DNA of 64,000 nucleotides from Lamellibrachia satsuma (Eukaryota; Annelida; Polychaeta; Sabellida; Siboglinidae), in assembly GCA_033239005.1 (NCBI GenBank), contig BSQZ01000030.1:3908001-3972000 (forward strand). The letters run 5' to 3'. Shown here piece after piece: positions 22,641-34,700 of this stretch. Made by a program: the position numbers and the translations under genes. Position 1 is the stretch's first letter; each line of letters starts with the position of its first letter. The notes under the pieces are model-generated. The model was not told the DNA's origin. It worked only from the letters and a program-made list of their open reading frames with translations, and did not search any database.

Positions 22641-24253
22641 ACATGCAAGTGTAAATGTTATTGAACACTAGGGTCACGCAAGTGCAAGTGTTATTGAACA
22701 CTACTTTTAATTGGTGTAGATTGGGACATCTTGGTGTCCTTCCAGTTTCACGTGGTGGTTACATGATCCCTTTCTATGTAGATGATCAAATGAATGTCTA
22801 CCAGGTGTACAACATGTCTATGATGCAAGGCTGCCTTTTGTTTCTATTGTTTTATATTTTCTGTCACTTTCCAACCATCCAAGATGTAGTCCATTACATT
22901 TTAAACATAAAATGTGTATGACAATGACTTCATCAGTCAGCACTAAGTATTATAATCAATGCTGTAATAATATGTGTAATTGTTAGTCAATGTCATTTTA
23001 CTACAGTGACTGATGTGACACTTGATGACAAAGTATGTCCTAATATGCATTTTTTTCATTTGTATTTAGCCATAGTGTAGTTAAACTGTAACATAATTTG
23101 TACTTTTCCAGAAAGGTGATTTTCATGTAAATAATCGGAGTGTGTAAATAAATATGTTTGATATTGTTATAGTAGAAATTCCTCCATAATTGTTTTTCTG
23201 CCATCTTATTTTTTCTGTGGTCTCTATTACAAAAAACTGTCACAAAAATATAACATTAACATATACCTCTGCTGATAATAATAAATAGTTTTAAGTAAAA
23301 TAATCTAAAAAAATTTTTTTACAAAGGATGGTTAATGGTAAAAAAACATTGCATTCAAACTTAGCACATCAGTGGCAAGCAAGAAACACACTTTAAAATG
23401 TTGATGATGGCCACCATTAATGTTTTAATATGGCAAGATTGTAGATACTGGCTGAATGTGGCATATAAGGTTAAAAAGGTCAGTTGCAAAGGCAAAAGGC
23501 AGTAACTGCAGAATTGACGAAAATCTTATTATTGAACCATCGACTTGACGAAAAATAATATTTTATTTTTAAATATAATATTCGTCTAAATATGCAATAA
23601 CTACAACATGCAGGCAGAGCAAAAACTTTAAAAGCCATTCATCTCACTCTGACTTCTTTGTGGATACTGCATTTTGCCTTTGCAAGGCACTAAATATCAA
23701 ATCCTTGGGACTGCTCAAAGTACTTGACAGTTGACCCTTGGAAGACCTAAATGAAACAGCTGTTACTCCCCCCTGTTACTCCCCCATGTTACTCCTCCCT
23801 GTTACTCCCCCCTGTTACTCCCCCTGGCATGTGTAAGTTCGTACATCCATGTTTGGAGATCAGTCAGATCACACCTAACAAAGACAAACATTTTCAATCA
23901 TTCATTTGCAAATATAGCCTTCTACAAGTTTCAAAAATGTGTGTTATATGTTAACAATTGCAAGCACGCAAGTTCAGATAGCGTTGAATATGACATGGAC
24001 ACAATGTTGATTTGCTGTTGTTAATCTTGTCTCGGGTTTGTCTGCTTGAGTATTGAGTTTTGTAAGATTTCCAATAAAATCACTGAAAATAATGATGCCA
24101 TCAAAAAGGCGTAACAAAATAACTTTTTTGCACTGCTTTGCTAGCAGTACAAAACATGTGGTAGTATTTAGTATATTTTGCTAAAATCAAAATGATTGTG
24201 GTCTTGACACATGACCACCTAGAAAATATCACGTGGGGTAATCAACAGTGGTC
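22525..24253. other. convergent intergenic region / 3' UTRs of C2CD5 and RHNO1
   Basis: AT-rich, with no coding exon seen. Contains a C2CD5 candidate poly(A) signal at 23147 and, for RHNO1 on -, TTTATT at 23562-23567. A 12-13 bp tandem repeat (ttactcccccctg) lies at 23757-23827. Confidence 0.6.
23147..23152 (+). promoter_or_regulatory. candidate poly(A) signal for C2CD5
   Basis: AATAAA about 620 bases after the C2CD5 stop codon. The position is plausible but no transcript evidence is available. Confidence 0.4.
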
Positions 24254-25201
24254 TTAGGTTGGATGAGGTGTTGAGGTGTTGGTACATCGCAGCCTCCTAG
24301 AATACTTGAGGTTTCTAAGTCGCACAGGAAGTGCGTAATCCTCCACTGGGGTGTCTGCAACTAGAACAGTTGGCTGCTGACACGAGGACATGTCTTTGTG
24401 GGGCGTATCAGTAAGCAGCCACCACCAGGCTCTAGCGGCCCTGCCTTCAAGAGGGCCGCAAGAAGTCCTGCCCTCAAGAGGGCCACAGGAACCCTTTCTG
24501 CTCAGTACAGGTGTATTGACACTGCCATCACAGTTTGGTTCCTCACTCATATCCTCATCTGCAATGTCGTTCATTGATTTCAGTAAGGAAGTCACATGTT
24601 TCGATGGTTGCATAACATGTGTCTGTGGAGGAGTTTCAGTAGAGAAGAGTCGTCTAGTTGACTGTCGTGTACGATGAGTGTTCGGTCGCTGTTGTGTTTT
24701 GCACAGCGGAGAGTTACGCTTGTTTGAATGTCTGTCGGAGGTAGCAACATGGACACTGTTACTGTCAATAGCATGTCCAGTTTCTTCACTGACACTACTT
24801 AAAATCTTACAACATTTTGTATCTGCCGAGTTGGTTGGATGCAACTGTGTTGGCTCTATGCTACAGTCGCCTACCTCAGGTCCATTCATATGATTATCCA
24901 AACTGGTCATCCCATTTGGTCTATTTCGTGTTATTGTTCTGCGTAAAGGAGTATGAAGTATCTTGGTTTGCAAACCATTTCCCTCATCATCTGACTTCTC
25001 ACAACTCACAGTTGGCGAATTTTCAAATTTAAGTGTGGCGAACTTTTGGGTTGTCTTTCTACCATGTTTTGGAGGCAGTGTGGATGAATTCTCCTTTCCC
25101 AGTAACTGTCCTGTCCGTGAGTGGAGGTTGCTCCCTCCTCGTGCCCTTGTCTGCCTTTGTTGCTTCTGTGGTGACAATAGAAGGCGGAACTGTGGCGACA
25201 C
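24254..25201 (-). CDS. RHNO1: RHNO1 coding exon 2 (315 aa + stop)
   Basis: Begins VSPQFRLLLSPQKQQRQTRA after an acceptor and stays open to the stop. The frame contains GQLLGKENS and ends with the conserved DTPVEDYALPVRLR block. A short direct repeat (residues reading GPLEGRTSCGPLEGR) lies near the C-terminal third. Confidence 0.87.
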   Translation of the reverse strand: MSPQFRLLLSPQKQQRQTRARGGSNLHSRTGQLLGKENSSTLPPKHGRKTTQKFATLKFENSPTVSCEKSDDEGNGLQTKILHTPLRRTITRNRPNGMTSLDNHMNGPEVGDCSIEPTQLHPTNSADTKCCKILSSVSEETGHAIDSNSVHVATSDRHSNKRNSPLCKTQQRPNTHRTRQSTRRLFSTETPPQTHVMQPSKHVTSLLKSMNDIADEDMSEEPNCDGSVNTPVLSRKGSCGPLEGRTSCGPLEGRAARAWWWLLTDTPHKDMSSCQQPTVLVADTPVEDYALPVRLRNLKYSRRLRCTNTSTPHPT

Positions 25202-26076
25202 CTGCAAATAAAACAGCCTAATAACGACAGGTAACCACAGGTCTGGAGTTGAGTCTGTTGAATTGAAACTGGGATTGTGACATTACACAAATATGGTTTA
25301 CATGATTAAATTAAGCATCAAATGTAAGTTATAGGGAGGTTCAATATGCCAAACTTGTAACATGTATACATGTGTAGAAATGATGAACCATGTCACCAAG
25401 ATGTGTGGACTTTTACCAAGATTCCGTGTGCAGCTTCTAACTATTACATGTTCATGTGCAGAAGCGGTTCTACTCGTAATCTACAAGTTGTCATTTTGTG
25501 GCATGTCTACATGTTGTATGCATGAAGTAACATTTCTGACATATAACTCAACCTTTCTGTCATCATTAGAAGGAGTTAGATGAATAGGTAATTTCTAAAA
25601 TCTGAAACTAATCAATGTAAATGGCATGCTTTTGAGTCTGAAGGATGTTTTTAGATTTAGAAGGGAATAATTTTGTATTTCACTCATAACACCAGTGAGA
25701 CAGTCATACTAAGTCTAAGCTGAAAAAAATCAATTCTAGAGCCTTCATGCAAACATGTTAAACAGTTAACTCATGTTCCTACATGTAATAAAAACATGAA
25801 AAATTCTGACCGATAATGCCCAATGATGTCAAAATATGTTATGGTTTACTGTTGCACAATATGCAGCATGTCTTCTCTATGCTAAATGTTTCCACACGGT
25901 TCCCTACCCACCCATGGGAAGTTGCTGCCCTCCTCGATTGGAACAACACTGGCTGTAGGTGGGTCATCGTTGCAGAAGATTGGAGACGGGATGTTTGGGG
26001 AGCAGCGAGCAGGACTTTCCACAAACTCTAGTGCTGTTTTGCACGTTGCGTTTTTCTTTCTTCGACGGCGTGCCAT
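24254..26076 (-). CDS. RHNO1: RHNO1 (RHINO) orthologue, complete coding region, 2 exons
   Basis: RHNO1 binds the RAD9-HUS1-RAD1 clamp and TopBP1 and supports ATR-CHK1 signalling (family knowledge). Here the ATG is at 26076. Exon 1 covers 26076-25912 (55 codons) with donor gtgggt. Exon 2 covers 25201-24254 (315 codons plus stop), preceded by acceptor tttgcag. The exons join in phase 0 as NFPW|VSPQF, at residues 52-60. This matches the conserved SWVSPDF clamp-interaction motif of vertebrate RHNO1, at almost the same distance from the N-terminus. Other matches are the basic start MARRRRKK and the C-terminal VLVADTPVEDYALPVRLR, followed by a basic tail (family pattern VLVKDTPE.KYG). The protein is about 370 residues against 238 in human; the middle is low-complexity and S/T-rich. 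It is head-to-head with FOXM1. Confidence 0.87.
25912..26076 (-). CDS. RHNO1: RHNO1 coding exon 1 (55 aa)
   Basis: The ATG lies 9 bases after a splice acceptor on the - strand (AG at 26087-26086, preceded by a T-rich tract). A noncoding 5' exon farther right is therefore expected. Confidence 0.85.
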
Positions 26077-26830
26077 GTTACATCACTGCAATAAAAGACA
26101 CCTGATAATCCCTGGCAGAATAATGTCTTGAGCTAAGAAATTAATTGAAAATGATCACTATACGATATTACCATGCAATAAGCTTGGATGCTATACATAA
26201 ATATATACATAATACTACACGTGCATATATACATACATACATCATGGCTCAAAATTAGTGGTAGTAACACTAGCAAATATTTTTTACAAATACTACCTGA
26301 CAACTCAAGCTGGTACACAAAGCTACATAATGTGTTCTATTTATATCACGTTTATGATCTGGTAGCAAAATTCTGCTAGTGTCATTCTTGCGACAAACCA
26401 CTAAATCTTGGTTTTTCCATGGATACTGCCATTTTGACATCTCTCACCAATCAAATTGCTCCTTGGTTAATTAAATGTTTTGTAGGGCTGGGTTATCAAG
26501 CAATTAAATGAATTCGTGTAACTTCTTTGATAACATTTACAAAAATGTGTAACATACAAATAGTTGTAAGTTGCAATTCTGAAAACACTTATTCTTGAAT
26601 CAAACTTTCTTAGTAAGATTTATACAGCGAAATGCATATGAAATTTTTTTCAGCATTTTGCTATCAGGAAAATGGACTTGTTACATGGTTTTAAAAGTGG
26701 TAATAAAATTTGCAAAAAAATGTAACATCTAATGTAAATAATATCTAATATATATGGTCTTGTAGAAATGCCAATGGACAACATATAATATAGTCTTAAA
26801 TCACAAAAAAAAATGTTTATTACAAAGTAA

Positions 26831-26839
<9 letters not shown>

Positions 26840-26881
<42 letters not shown>

Positions 26882-26979
26882 GTACTACACAAATGGTTGT
26901 GTGATATATATATATATATATATATATAAATTATGTGCAAGTATGTATATATATATATATATATATGTGTGTATGTATA

Positions 26980-27065
<86 letters not shown>
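26840..27065. repeat. AT microsatellite cluster between RHNO1 and FOXM1
   Basis: Four (TA)n tracts at about 26838-26878, 26904-26928, 26945-26967 and 26983-27065, with a short TG interruption. Left of the candidate promoter. Confidence 0.95.
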
Positions 27066-27075
<10 letters not shown>

Positions 27076-27354
27076 AATTATATATATATTATTTTATATG
27101 TGCGGCCAATTATGTCCTCAAATCAATGTATTATCACTCAGTGAGATTTTATATTTCAATCGTTCAAGCAGATAAGATTTTCCCAACATGCAGAAACTAT
27201 GCTAATAAACTGGCGTAGTTATCAGATTATGATATATGTATACTGTTAAATTATACAAACACGCTGGAAAACAAATTGCAAACATGTTGGTTCACATTTA
27301 CGTTTTCAAAGTGATAGCAACAACCAGGTGTTTTGCTTTCTAAAATCCATTTTG

Positions 27355-27605
27355 ATTGGTCAACTGTCTCATTGGTCATGCAATGAAATTTCACATTATA
27401 AAATGACTGCGAGAATTTGACATCGCAACGTCTCGCGGGGTTTCAGTGCGTGATGTGATTGGAGGAACGCTCAGGCGGTTTCAAATTTTGAAAATGGAGG
27501 AAGCACCTGTCGTCAAGCATATCAAAAGTTGTCGACATAACTTTCTTTAACGGCGATACACATATTATCAGTATATTTTGCTTCTTTTCCGGGTACGTTC
27601 AACAG
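27355..27605. promoter_or_regulatory. candidate bidirectional RHNO1/FOXM1 promoter and FOXM1 noncoding exon 1
   Basis: The segment has ATTGG (inverted CCAAT) at 27356-27360, 27371-27375 and 27458-27462, a TATAAAA at 27397-27403 and a CGCGGGG at about 27434-27440. It also has a palindrome around TTCAAATTTTGAA (27480-27492) whose right half is the CHR motif TTTGAA. A candidate donor CAG|gtatcg at 27605/27606 could end a FOXM1 noncoding exon. CHR plus CCAAT boxes is the known promoter logic of G2/M genes bound by DREAM/MMB. The position between two divergent genes supports a promoter; exact start sites are not determinable. Confidence 0.5.
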
Positions 27606-28039
27606 GTATCGCATGATATAAATACAAGAGCTTGTTATAGTTAGTTAACCGTAAAGCTTAAAGCTGAAGAAAATATTTGATTTTGTAAACGCCCGCTCAC
27701 ACAGCGACCCGTCCAGACTTGTTGTCTCGGACGCTGTAAACTTTCTAGTTGCACATATATGTGCCGACAGTAACTTTTGTAGAATTATACGACATACGTT
27801 GATATTCACACCGATAATTTACCCTTCGGGTGTTAATAAATTAAAAAGAAATGATGTTGACTTTGTATAAATGCTAGCAGGGCAGCGGCAACTTAATTGT
27901 GAATTGAATTGAATATGATTGAAAACAAGGGCAGGCTGGCCGTCAAAACAACTGACAAATATCCGATAAAGGTCGGTCAAACATTACTTTCACATGGTCA
28001 TAGATGAAACATTATTGGAGTCTCGATAAGTGGGACGCG

Positions 28040-28300
28040 GTGGTTGTGTGTGTGTGTGGGAGCAGTCGGACTTTCAGTCGTAGGGACTTTCTGTTGAATC
28101 CACCAATTTCGTTCACTCCATGGCACTTGCCTACAGGTGTCTTTCGTAAGAAACACTGAAAGCTGTTTGTCCAGGTCTATCTTAAAGTAAAAGATCCAAC
28201 ATACAGTGAAATGGAAAAAACCTGCGGTGCTTGTGGACTCAGTGTGACAGTGCACCTCACACTTCACAGAGCTGGTGATTTCGATCACTTAAACTAAGTC
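28040..28300 (+). mobile_element. diverged tRNA-derived SINE copy
   Basis: Shares aatttcgttcactccatggc, ggtgtctttcg and agtaaaagatccaac with better copies at 30.04 and 14.64 kb. Confidence 0.6.
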
Positions 28301-28417
28301 TAAATTCACTATCTCCCGAGGTACGGAGATGGGGTGATTGCACCACAAATATAATTGATTACAATTAAGTACTTACTGTTGAAATGTATGAGTACAATTA
28401 CAAGTATGCATGTTATG

Positions 28418-29961
28418 CAGGGATCGATCTAAAAAAAGACATATGTGTGCCTTTCGAGCACATCAGAGGCATAACTATGTGCCATTTTGAAGTTTTATGT
28501 GCCCCAAATTAATTTAATAAAAGCGCAATAAATTTGAATAACACGGTCGTTTTGCATAACGTAAATGTGAACATTACAGTTTATTTCATATTAGGCCAGT
28601 AGTGATACTTCCAGGTTTTTTTTATTACATTCAGTACATTTTATTTTGTTTGCTTGATAATTTGTTCTACACGAAATATGAGGTGTAAGCTATCTAAATA
28701 TAAGATAGTTTTTACTTCTGCTAAAAAACTAAACACGTTTTGATGTTTTGCGTTTGTATGGCTGCCCACATCTCTGTGCATATTTAATATATTACCAATA
28801 ATATCAACAACATGTACAGAGATCCCTAGTTTATTATAAAATCTGTAATGTAACAAAACAAGGTACTGAGCCTGTCCCATGTTTCATGGTCACGCCACTA
28901 CTGTTTGAAATGACTTAACAAAAACAGGCTGTGTCTTGTCAATGGCAACGCTCCAGTTGCCGAGGACGTCCCCAAAGTCACCGGTCTCAGCCACTCGTGG
29001 GCACATTGTCAGTTTTCGTAATGGTTTCATCAACAACAGTCTCAGCGATTGCTTGTCTCTTTTTAGCCCACCTGACTAAGGTAACTTGTGAACATAGATG
29101 AATTGGTCTTTTTTGGGTGGCATCATTACGGCATATGGCTCAATGAGTGACAAATGAGGGGAGGACTATATGTTCACCTGCGGACAAATGAGGGGAGGAC
29201 TATATGTTCACCATACATAGCGGACAAATGAGGGGAGGTCTATATGTTCACCCTACATAGCGGACAAATGAGGGGAGGACTATATGTTCACCATACATAG
29301 CGGACAAATGAGGGGAGGACTATATGTTCACCCTACATAGCGGACAAATTAGGGGAGGACTATATGTTCACCTGCGGACAAATGAGGGGGAGGACTATAT
29401 GTTCACCATACATAGCGGACAAATGAGGGGAGGACTATATGTTCACCATACATAGTGGACAAATGAGGGAGGACTATATGTTCACCCTACATAGCGGACA
29501 AATTAGGGGAGGACTATATGTTCACCTGCGGACAAATGAGGGGAGGACTATATGTTCACCATACATAGCGGACAAATGAGGGGAGGACTATATGTTCACC
29601 ATACATAGTGGACAAATGAGGGGAGGACTATATGTTCACCCTACATAGCGGACAAATTAGGGGAGGACTATATGTTCACCTGCGGACAAATGAGGGGAGG
29701 ACTATATGTTCACCATACATAGTGGACAAATGAGGTCCCATCAAAGTGGCAAAGCAATAAAAATTGCAGAGCAATAGGATTCTCTGCCTCGACTCCGGAT
29801 AAAATATTAATCGTGCGGCACTTTAATTTTCACAGATAAAAAAGTTGGTATTATATATATATATCAATATGTGTCACTAGTTCACACGCTGCAAAAAACA
29901 ATGCAGCATTAAAAAATTTGATGCATCAATGATGCAAGGCTGCTGCCCAGATCGATCCCTG
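28418..29961. mobile_element. hAT-like non-autonomous element with an internal minisatellite
   Basis: The ends are inverted repeats: CAGGGATCGATCT at 28418 and AGATCGATCCCTG ending at 29961. GTTATG flanks both sides (28412-28417 and 29962-29967), a 6 bp match rather than the standard 8. Contains the 40 bp array at 29155-29740. Lies in FOXM1 intron 1. Confidence 0.75.
29155..29740. repeat. 40 bp minisatellite, about 15 copies
   Basis: Core acaaatgaggggaggactat. A shorter unit class (after cctgcggacaaa) is interspersed at regular steps. Confidence 0.95.
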
Positions 29962-30035
29962 GTTATGTAGAATATGTTGATTTAGTTTCCCATTGACTTT
30001 ACCCTACGTGACAATCTGGCTCCACTGGCTTGTTG

Positions 30036-30295
30036 AGGTGCTGTGGTTGAGTGGCGTTTGACTCTCAGTCAAAGGGACCAGGGTTCAAACCCACCTACTT
30101 TCATTTCAAAGCCTGGGCAACTTCGTTCACCCCACTTTGCCTGTGTCTTTCGGAAGTCTTTCGGAAGAGACATTAAAAGCCATTGGTCCCTTCTATCTGG
30201 TGTCTATGCCAGGGGAAGTAAAAGACCTCATACAGGAATATGGATACAATTGTTGTGGACTCACAAAGCTGGTGATCTCATTCTTTAAACTACCA
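30036..30295 (+). mobile_element. tRNA-derived SINE, best-preserved copy
   Basis: The head carries box A-like tggttgagtggcg and box B ggttcaaaccc. The body with cttcgttcaccccactttgc, tgtctttcgg and tgtctatgccaggggaagta follows. A short tandem duplication of tctttcggaag is present. In FOXM1 intron 1. Confidence 0.82.
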
Positions 30296-30925
30296 TTGGC
30301 GTCAATATCCTGACTTATGGACTCTGCCAATTAACAAAGTAGAAGTATCACCATCAAATCAGAATTTTCAGATGAGTTGTACATTGATTGATCTATCAAA
30401 ATGCTTGTTGACACAAATTTAATAATCATGCAACATATATTGCAGTGCACCTATGCTTGATTGGGAAAATTAGAATTTCCATGTCCAGACTTTAAAACAA
30501 GGCATACTGTAGGGTTACTATGTAGTTGTATGGTTACTATAGATGTTTAAAAGACTCCTGATATAATTGGAAGTTTGGAACTCATCAGCTACTACAAACC
30601 TTTTGGTTCTGTCTGTCAAGAAACTTTGATCCATGCATTATTTTTACCTTGTGACAGAGTGTGTTTCACACGTCCTTGTGAATCAGTGGTGAAACCTATT
30701 TGTACTGTTGTGGACTGCTATGATTGCCAAGGAAATAAATGATGATTATTGTTATCCACCAGGAGTGATATAGTTATTACCCCTGTGGATCCAGGTATTT
30801 CTCAAAATTGGTAAAAGAAACTGGACTATTAATTAACACTGAGATCCATAAGTGTATGATTGTATCGTGCTTCAAGCCCACTATAATATGATAGTGCCTT
30901 TTTTTTAGAAGGTGCTGGGCTTAAG

Positions 30926-31736
30926 ATGGGCGACCCTGGTACTACCCCAGTTCATCAACAGCAGTGCAATGACAACACCATCATCATTGTGAATATTCCA
31001 CAGCTCGCTGGTGAAAACAACACATCTCGTGTTCAACTACGACCACAAGATGTCTCTGGAGTCTGCCCGATGACGTCCCAGCAGTATTCAACAACTTTCA
31101 CTTCCATACAGCCGCATCAGCAGCAGCAGATCTCAGGGACAATTGCTGCAAATACTCAGTCTTCTCAAGAAAACAGTCAATGCTATGCCAAAGAAGAACT
31201 TGATGGGGTGACACTCAATCAGCAGGACCTGATGACAGCTCGGACTGTCAACTATTCTAGCAGCGCACTGATTTTTGACCGGACCGCATCTGTAAGAAGT
31301 GACATGTCACCAGCAGAAGAAATGTCCCTGGAAGTCACACGGATCACTAATCCTGCTGATGGTTATTTCTCACGGGAGAATATCCGTCGAGTTCACCAAC
31401 ACTCGTTGCAGTCAGGGTTAGTACATGCGATGTCCAGAAGTGAAAGCCCATCTCTTCCCACAGACCAGACAAGGCAATGCGTGGGACAAATCACCGGGTT
31501 CAGTACTCCGCCTCCTTCTGTCCCTCAGATGAAGCTAGACTTCTCCAAGGAGGACAGCAACAGCTTGGATGCAAGCGATGATTGCTACTTCAGTCACGGT
31601 GTAACAGTTCACCAGACTGATCCAGCGGTCAGGGCCGGTAGAACAGTTGCCCGGTCTCAACAAAAGATTGCAGTCTTGACCAGCAAACGGTTACACACAG
31701 TGACACGAGTCTCATCAACGACAGGCCAATGCCTAG
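30926..31736 (+). CDS. FOXM1: FOXM1 coding exon 1 (270 aa + 1 nt)
   Basis: Starts MGDPGTTPVHQQQ; donor gtttgt after CCTAG. A Q/S/T-rich N-terminal region with two peptides of similar form (DGYFSREN and DDCYFSHGV). The vertebrate N-terminal repressor region was not recognised by sequence. Confidence 0.82.
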
Positions 31737-34700
31737 GTTTGTATCATAGTGTCATATTTATAAGCATATTGAGTTACTTTCCTTCGTTTATAAAAACAAA
31801 CTGATGTCATTAACTTTATTCATTAATTTTATTTATATATAATATATATTTACTAGCATCACATTATATATATATATAATATATATGTACTAGCATCATT
31901 CATAACAAATAAAATTAATCCCAAGTTAATGACAGCAGTTTGCATATATATATGTGCAATAGTCTACAGTTTGAGTAATTTAACATTTGTGCAAATACAG
32001 TGAAACCTAATTAATCCGTTCTTCAATAATCCATTTTATTCAGTAATCCGCAAGTTTTTGACGTTGATGCCCAGTTGATTCACCAGTCCACAAGCTTTGT
32101 TAATCCAAAACCCTTGGCAACCAAAGTGTGCAGATAAATATGATTCCCCTTTACTACAATTGATATGGTGAATCTGCACAATATAAAACAGAATTTAGCA
32201 CTTTCTTTGCGAGTTCTTCAATACGAGTTGTGGTACACTTGACAGTGGGTGCTGTGCCAAGTCCTACAGACGGTCGTGTCGTGAACATCAGTGACCCATC
32301 CAAGGTCAGCTCTTGCAGTCACACGCTGGAGAATGCCCCCCAACCCAGACATATTTGTGTTGTTGCCGCTGGAGCCCATTCGCAGGTAACAGTAAGAGAC
32401 AATACAAGATTCAAAGTTACAAAGTCATGTTTTCATTAAAGTCAAATGAAGTAGATTGCATGTTGGGTGTGCATTCATCAATTTGGGACAATATGACAAC
32501 TGACAAAAGTATTTTTAAATGCTTGCTGCAATATCACAAGGGTATTAAAAAAATATGATGCACATAAAACCTGTTCATGTGTTTTTCAACACGGTTGGGT
32601 TCATTTATAATTGCATTAGTTTGTTACCAAGATCCCTCCTCAACTGATTTAGTTTGTTACCAAGATTTCTCCTCAACTGATTTAGTTTGTTACCAAGATT
32701 TCTCCTCAACTGATTTAGCTCAATGCCAATCAGGTTTGTTGACGTTCACATTCATTTTGTAGTGTGTGAGTCTGTTTTACAAAGTAGTGTGGACTTTTGT
32801 TACGATCATTGAAAGAAATGACTGATCGTTGGATTGGGTAACTTTGTAGGTGAGTGAGGCGGTGAGTCGGTACCATCGTCCTCAGTACTCCTACCTCCAC
32901 CTCATACAGATGGCCATCTCCAGCACGCCTGACAAACAGATGACCCTCAAGCAGATCTATCGCTGGATCGAGGATAACTTCCTTTACTATAGCTACACTC
33001 CCAATCAGGGATGGAAGGTAAATGGTAGTGTTGAGAATTGGTAACATTTTCATAATCGATCATTCGTTTATCTAACCAATTGCTGATTGATCAGTGATTG
33101 ATAATAGAAGTTAATGACTGTATTTGACAAATATGACTTTCTATTTGTATTTCTGTAATAATAATACATAAATTAAAGAGAAACCACAAATAAACCCCAT
33201 CTGTTACATCCCCCATATTCTAAAAGAATAAAACACAGTTTAAAGTACTGTATATGCTAGACTGTTCATTGGTATTTGACTGGAGTCTTGACGACCCGAC
33301 CACTCCTGGTAACACGGTCATGCGTCATCTGAGTCGTTTGTGTGTCAACTGGTTCTGGTGGGGCTGCTGGTACTTCTTTCACTTCTCTCACTCGTGGAGC
33401 ACTAATGTTGGTTGCAGTCAGCAACTGGTCTGGTGGAACGATCAACGGAGGTAGCTCATTCGTTTTTGCTGATTTTGTTTCTGCGCAGCTGTCCGTGCTG
33501 GCTCTGGACCAGGTACGAGCGAGGCTGGACGTGTGAGGCTCTAACGACTGTGGGTTCCCACACCGTTCCCCTCTGAATGCGCACAACGTCGCCTGGACTG
33601 AGTTGCGGCAGATTCGATGTACCTTTGTCGTAATATGATTTCTGCCGCAGCTGTCGATGTTTAAGGTCTTTATGTGCATCTACCACCTTCGGTTGCAGCA
33701 AGGTCTGCTTTGATTGTAGCAGTCTGCTCATCAGCATTTGGGAAGGTGTGTACTGGAGACCGGAAACTGGCATATTCCTGTACTTGAGTAGGGCGAGATA
33801 AGGATCACGACCGTCCTCGTCCGCTTTCTTGAACAGTCCCTTGAGAGTTTGCACAAACCTTTCGGCTTGCCCATTGGACTGTGCATAACTCGAGCTTAAT
33901 TGTGATGTCTTAATGCCCCATTCACGGGCAAAGTCACTGAATTCTCGACTACCGAAGGGCATATTGTCACTCACGATTTCTTCTGGTATCCCATTTCAGG
34001 CAAAAATGCTTTTCATGTGAGTGATGATAGTCTTGGCTGTCTTGTCTGGAAGTTGTGAGAACTCAGGGTACTTTGAGTAGTAGTCCACTACTACTAGGAC
34101 GTCATGATGTCCATGGCTATCTTCTGCCATCTCCCATCTGGAATGTCATCAGGCATCATAGGCTCACAATGCTGGCTCTCCTGATGCTTCATGCAGACAG
34201 AACATTTGAAGACTTCTTCAATTTCTTTTGCCATGCCAGACCAGTACATGACAGTTTGAGTCTGTGCTTTGCATTTCTCCACTTTCATGTGGTTTTTGTG
34301 GATGAGGTGCAGCATCTGCTGAAAAAATTTAGCTGGGATGAGCACCTTTTCGCAAACAAACTAGGTGGAATTTGTCTCTGATGTTCTACAAGTTCTGCAT
34401 TTCTGCACTTTTCCGGAACTTGGGCCATCCTCTCATGATGAGACCTCAAACTTTCGTCAACGTTGAATTTTGTTCGGCTGCTTGGCAAATCTCAGACAAT
34501 TTGTTCGCATTGACTGGGATGTTGAGCACAAGACTGGAAACAACTCTGCTCAATTAGTCTTCCAACTCTGCGTTGCCTTCACCCTGTATGTATGCACGGG
34601 AGAATGTATCAGCAAGATACGTGTACTTCCCTGGTACATAGTTCACATCTAGATCGTAGGGCTGTAGGCGTAACATCAGCCGTTGTAGTATCGGTGGTGC

